Shown one piece after another: positions 7,722 through 10,307 of a stretch of 10,307 nucleotides of DNA (positions within the stretch are counted from its first letter, which is position 1; each line of letters opens with the position of its first letter). Source of the DNA: Euperipatoides rowelli (taxonomy: Eukaryota; Onychophora; Udeonychophora; Euonychophora; Peripatopsidae); assembly GCA_003024985.2 (NCBI GenBank), contig PXIH01S0019494.1; one strand, written 5' to 3'. The notes under the pieces were generated by a model. It had not been told where the DNA came from and made no database searches. It saw nothing but the letters and a program-made list of their open reading frames with translations. A program made the translations under genes and the position numbers.

Positions 7722-8733
7722 TCACAGTGCAAGCAGCTCATGATAAAAGCCATAAAATTTTATATACTGCATCTAATATGATGAATTGAAGTGATGTTAA
7801 CTCTTTACAGTCTACATCTAAAAGTTTACCTGTACAAAAAACAATCAGCCATAAAACAATTACAGCAACAAAAATTTAATGATGAGGGAATATTGAAAGA
7901 AAAAAAGAAGATCAATGAGATACCTACTAAAGGTTTTGGGATTTTTTTCTGCTATTCAAGAGGTCAGATTGGACATTGACACAAATGTTATTTGATATCC
8001 AAAACAAACAAATCTCAATAAAATTAGTGAATCTAAAGTCACATGGTTAATAGCCAATAGAACAATAACAAATGATAAATTAATTCCCTCTCCTGTTCAC
8101 AACAAGGATTATAGCACTCAAGTTAAAAAAAACACCTAAACTTGGCAAACACTCTGATATTTTGTCATACAAACGCTTTGTAAGGGCTATTGACGGATCT
8201 TCATATTCTGATCACTCTGCTGATGAAGCCAGCAATGACTTATGCTCTCAAACCACTAGTACTGGTAAGAGGAAAGCAAAAGGAATAAATGCTACTGATA
8301 TAATGAAATTTGATGCAGCCAACTGTAATACATCTAATATTGGCAACAGTGACAATATTGTTGAAACCAACAAGGTGTCAAGAGAAGACAAACCTCCATA
8401 TAAACTCATTATATGCCAGTTGAGATTGTGTTTTTCTGAAATGAGGGCAAAACAACCAAAGCACACCCAAAAGGACATTGAGCTTGCACAACCTATTATG
8501 GAGGATTTAATTTCTTCATTATGGTCATTATGGACAGCTAAAAGACATGCTGCTTTAACTACACTGCATAATAAATACCCAAATATTTTGAAAAATATTG
8601 ATTTTACTCTGTCTTTAATGCCTAAATCCTCATTTAACACACAAGCATATAAGACATTTTTTAATATTGCTAAGGATTTCAAAGCATTGTCTCATACTGA
8701 TGATAAGAAGTTCAGAAATCTCAAACTCTCATT

Positions 8734-8737
8734 ATGA
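8734..8737 (+). promoter_or_regulatory. ATGA stop-start overlap between LINE ORF1 and ORF2
   Basis: ORF1 ends CTC TCA TTA TGA, and the ATG at 8734-8736 opens MNSLHLSSLMPQ in the next frame. Overlapping stop and start codons are known in several LINEs, where ORF2 is thought to be made by termination and reinitiation. Here the overlap is seen directly; the mechanism is inferred. Confidence 0.7.
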
Positions 8738-9728
8738 ACTCCTTGCATTTATCTTCTTTAATGCCGCAGGCTAAGCGGACCCTCTGAAAAGAAGATTGGT
8801 ATAAAATCAACTTTTTGATAAAAATATTATTCTCTGTACCATTCAAGAAACCATTTTTCGATCTATCCTTGATACCTTTGCATATGGAAAATATCTAGGT
8901 TTTCCTAGTGACATATTACACTCTGGTCTTGCCATCTGGTATGACGATAGTCATATCTCTGTCCACGACTCTTATCAGATATAGCACACAACCGGGTACA
9001 ATGATTTTCTTGCACTTTTAATAGTCTTAATTCAGTGTTGTACAACTTACACCTACCTCATCATGGACCTGAATTGGCCATTGTTTTACAACTTTGGGTA
9101 GATAGACTAAAGACTTGGGGCATCTGTGTTTTCTTTTCACCAGATAAGCCACATCAACTTTTTGCCTGACTCCACTGGGAAACATTGTAAACAATTCTTA
9201 TTTTAATCATAATAATATTACACCACTTTTTATTTGTACTGGTGATTTCAATTTAGAATCAATTACATCATCAGAACATAGACATCCATCTGAATCAAAA
9301 TACAAGCTTTGGTTGAAATCAATCATAACAGCTCTAGGAGATGATATTCTACCCATGTCTTTGGCATCAACTGATTTGGTTGGAACAAGAGGACATTCTG
9401 TCTTAGATTATATTTTTATACCAAGGAGCTGGTTCAACCACCTCAAAGATTTCTCCATTAAACTTTTTTATAGAACAGACCATTCTCTTCTATTAGCAGA
9501 ATTATCTGTTAATGATAAACAAATGGTATACAGCACCATACTGGAAAATTAAAAATATTCTGCTAGCAGACCAGTAATTTGTAGTATCTATGACAAACTT
9601 TATGAAAAACTTGTCATCAGTAATTCCAGAAGGTTCTCTCTAGCTCTCCTACTGGGACCAATTTAAACAACAATGTCTAACTTTTGCAAAACACTTTAGG
9701 TCTCAACATAAAGAAAGGTTATTAAAAC
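8734..9728 (+). pseudogene. LINE ORF2, APE-type endonuclease domain, truncated
   Basis: ORF2 would nick target DNA and then reverse-transcribe element RNA. After MNSLHLSSLMPQAKRTL the frame meets a stop at 8785 and shifts. NIILCTIQET (Glu at 8847, the catalytic QE motif) follows with GLAIWYDD. After another shift comes NSVLYNLHLPHHG, then a further shift to ICTGDFNLES (GDFN at 9241-9252). The closing part is LDYIFIP and FYRTDHSLLLAEL (TDH at 9475-9483, in place of the usual SDH). So the metal- and phosphate-binding signatures are still readable in order. The longest clean stretch is about 9187-9552. Past it, WKIKNILLADQ and SYWDQFKQQCLTFAKHF resemble the linker before the RT. No RT motif follows, because the element is interrupted near 9729. 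Confidence 0.83.
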
Positions 9729-9915
9729 CAGAGAGTCGAACTGAAATTTTTGTCGTCCCGGTTTACTGTTTCCTTCTCTCATATTTTTCATTCCGGTTTT
9801 CGTTCCGGTTTTGGTATAAAAATTATTGTTCCGGTTTCATTCCCTCATATTTTTCGTTCCGGTTTCGTTCCGTTTTTGATATAAAAATTACCATTCCGGT
9901 TCCAGGTTTTTGGTT
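9729..9915. mobile_element. hAT-like terminus rich in CCGGTTT repeats
   Basis: LINE similarity stops at about 9728 and the sequence CAGAGAGTCGAACTGAAATT begins. It is followed by at least six CCGGTTT- or CCGTTTTT-type motifs between 9757 and 9900. Within this, about 66 bases are duplicated in tandem: CTCATATTTTTC at 9778 recurs at 9844, followed in both by CCGGTTT motifs and a TATAAAAATTA stretch. CAG-starting ends with dense CCGGTTT/AAACCGG subterminal motifs are typical, from memory, of many animal hAT elements. The right end is not in the window or not recognised, and no duplicate of the preceding 8 bases (ATTAAAAC) was found. Confidence 0.5.
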
Positions 9916-10060
9916 CAAAACCATTTTTTTTAGTTCTTTTATAACAATTAATCAAAGAAAGAATATTAAATATACAAAACTTATTAAATAATTATTTTTA
10001 ATATATCTAGAAACATTCATAACAAAAAAAAAAATCAATAAACAAAATCAAATATCATTC
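9916..10060. other. AT-rich stretch, probably interior of the hAT-like element or flank
   Basis: Only A/T-rich low-complexity sequence is seen, with a 12-base A run near 10023. No coding signal is present. Confidence 0.45.
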
Positions 10061-10104
10061 TTAACCCTCGAGCGGGCGCGCCAGCGCACAGAATGCGCCA
10101 GTGC
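10061..10104 (+). mobile_element. Possible piggyBac-type terminus after TTAA
   Basis: A TTAA at 10061-10064 is followed at once by CCCTCGAGCGGGCGCGCC and a small hairpin-like motif GCGCA-CAGAA-TGCGC (10084-10098), a GC-rich island in AT-rich DNA. piggyBac elements insert at TTAA and their ends start with CCC, which fits. Only one end is in view, so transposon identity is not proven. Confidence 0.42.
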
Positions 10105-10307
10105 ATCTATTTTAATTGTTTAAAGCTTAATTTTTACTTAAATATCCTGTCAGCACAAATTATTCTCTCTTTATATGTTTTTTTTTCAAATGAAAAGATT
10201 GAATCAATTGTAGCGTCTAAAAATATCTTTTGCACCGTGCTTCCACTGGTGAAAGTAAATTTATTCCAATTGCTTTTTAGTTGTTGTCTATATTATTTTA
10301 GTCTAAA
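10105..10307. other. AT-rich DNA to the right edge
   Basis: No gene, RNA or repeat signal is visible. If the GC-rich motif at 10061 is a transposon end, this would be its interior. Confidence 0.45.

Larger units (their letters stand above)
6332..8737 (+). pseudogene. LINE ORF1 protein, about 800 codons, RRM-like and CCHC region
   Basis: ORF1 proteins bind element RNA in the retrotransposition particle. The ATG at 6332 is the first after an in-frame stop at 6311; the ATG at 6347 has the better context (A at -3, G at +4). The frame is stopped at 6461 and 6842, then shifts. It resumes at 6951 (NNTNELTQTNDTVKPLT, then SNFDDYARAIETISGKKS), shifts again near 7300, and runs on with stops at 7613 and 7787. 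The part at about 7160-7600 (GIIIKGKWLGV, ISNVWPFIPD, KHLLSFQRG, VTVYTNN) resembles the RRM-like domain of Tx1/L1-type ORF1s. A CCHC knuckle follows at 7649-7690. The tail is rich in Ser, Thr and Lys and has a last intact block at about 8090-8737 (SYKRFVRAIDGSSYSDHS, then a helical-looking region around 8400-8700). I recognise no domain in that tail. The stop overlaps the ORF2 start. Confidence 0.78.
6332..9728 (+). mobile_element. Degenerate two-ORF non-LTR retrotransposon (LINE), 3' part missing
   Basis: ORF1 with a CCHC zinc knuckle is followed directly by ORF2 with an APE-type endonuclease, the standard plan of two-ORF LINEs. The frame is broken by several frameshifts and stops in each ORF, so the copy is dead. 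The reverse transcriptase, 3' untranslated region and tail are absent. ORF2 stops being recognisable about 60 residues past the endonuclease, where a CCGGTTT-rich sequence of different character begins. ORF1 segments ISNVWPFIPD and LLSFQRG, and the ORF2 linker WKIKNILLADQ and YWDQFKQQC, recall Tx1/L1-like elements of aquatic animals. Without the RT, clade assignment stays tentative. Confidence 0.85.

Noticed and set aside
8248-8682. Minus-strand open stretch of 144 codons, rather hydrophobic
   Set aside because: It lies wholly antisense to the LINE ORF1 tail, which has clear continuity with the rest of the element. The hydrophobicity comes from the opposite strand of Lys/Asn/Thr-rich codons.
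10067-10082. CTCGAG and GGCGCGCC next to each other as cloning-linker contamination
   Set aside because: These are XhoI and AscI sites, but no vector backbone surrounds them. The TTAA-CCC context and a GC-rich hairpin give a natural explanation, though contamination is not formally excluded.

Overview
This window looks like AT-rich intergenic or repeat DNA from an animal nuclear genome, most likely an invertebrate; the species cannot be named from the sequence. The evidence is long AT-rich stretches, minisatellites and microsatellites, and pieces of several eukaryotic transposon classes: a LINE, a Penelope-like reverse transcriptase, hAT-type ends and a possible piggyBac-type end. I see no intact host gene, no operon, no tRNA or rRNA, and no open frame that looks under present selection. 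Every recognisable coding stretch is broken by stops and frameshifts.

Layout. A small GC-rich scrap lies at the left edge (44-80), followed by featureless AT-rich DNA. An exceptionally regular 32-bp minisatellite fills 583-1062 with 15 units and no indels. A short hAT-like end fragment lies near 1095. A non-autonomous hAT-type element occupies 1449-1795 and is flanked by a perfect 8-bp target duplication (GCTGTAGC). A degenerate ~40-bp tandem array covers 2212-2845 and contains a perfect 24-bp palindrome. A two-copy ~150-bp repeat (3571-3860) carries a CAAGATGGC core in each copy.

The centre holds two coding fossils back to back. On the minus strand, 4184-4700 is a broken copy of a conserved uncharacterised domain that I recall being repeated across invertebrate genomes. 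On the plus strand, 4691-5480 is a decayed reverse transcriptase of Penelope-like type. Both are easy to miss because the frame is broken several times.

The right third is one long plus-strand non-LTR retrotransposon (about 6332-9728, possibly starting up to 280 bases earlier). ORF1 is about 800 codons, with an RRM-like middle region, a CCHC zinc knuckle and a novel-looking C-terminal part. ORF2 begins in an ATGA overlap with the ORF1 stop and carries an APE-type endonuclease (IQET, GDFN, TDH). It breaks off before any reverse transcriptase, where a CCGGTTT-rich hAT-like terminus begins (about 9729). Near the right edge, TTAA followed by CCCTCGAGCGGGCGCGCC resembles a piggyBac-type end. The window therefore reads as layered transposon insertions, not as a functioning gene system.
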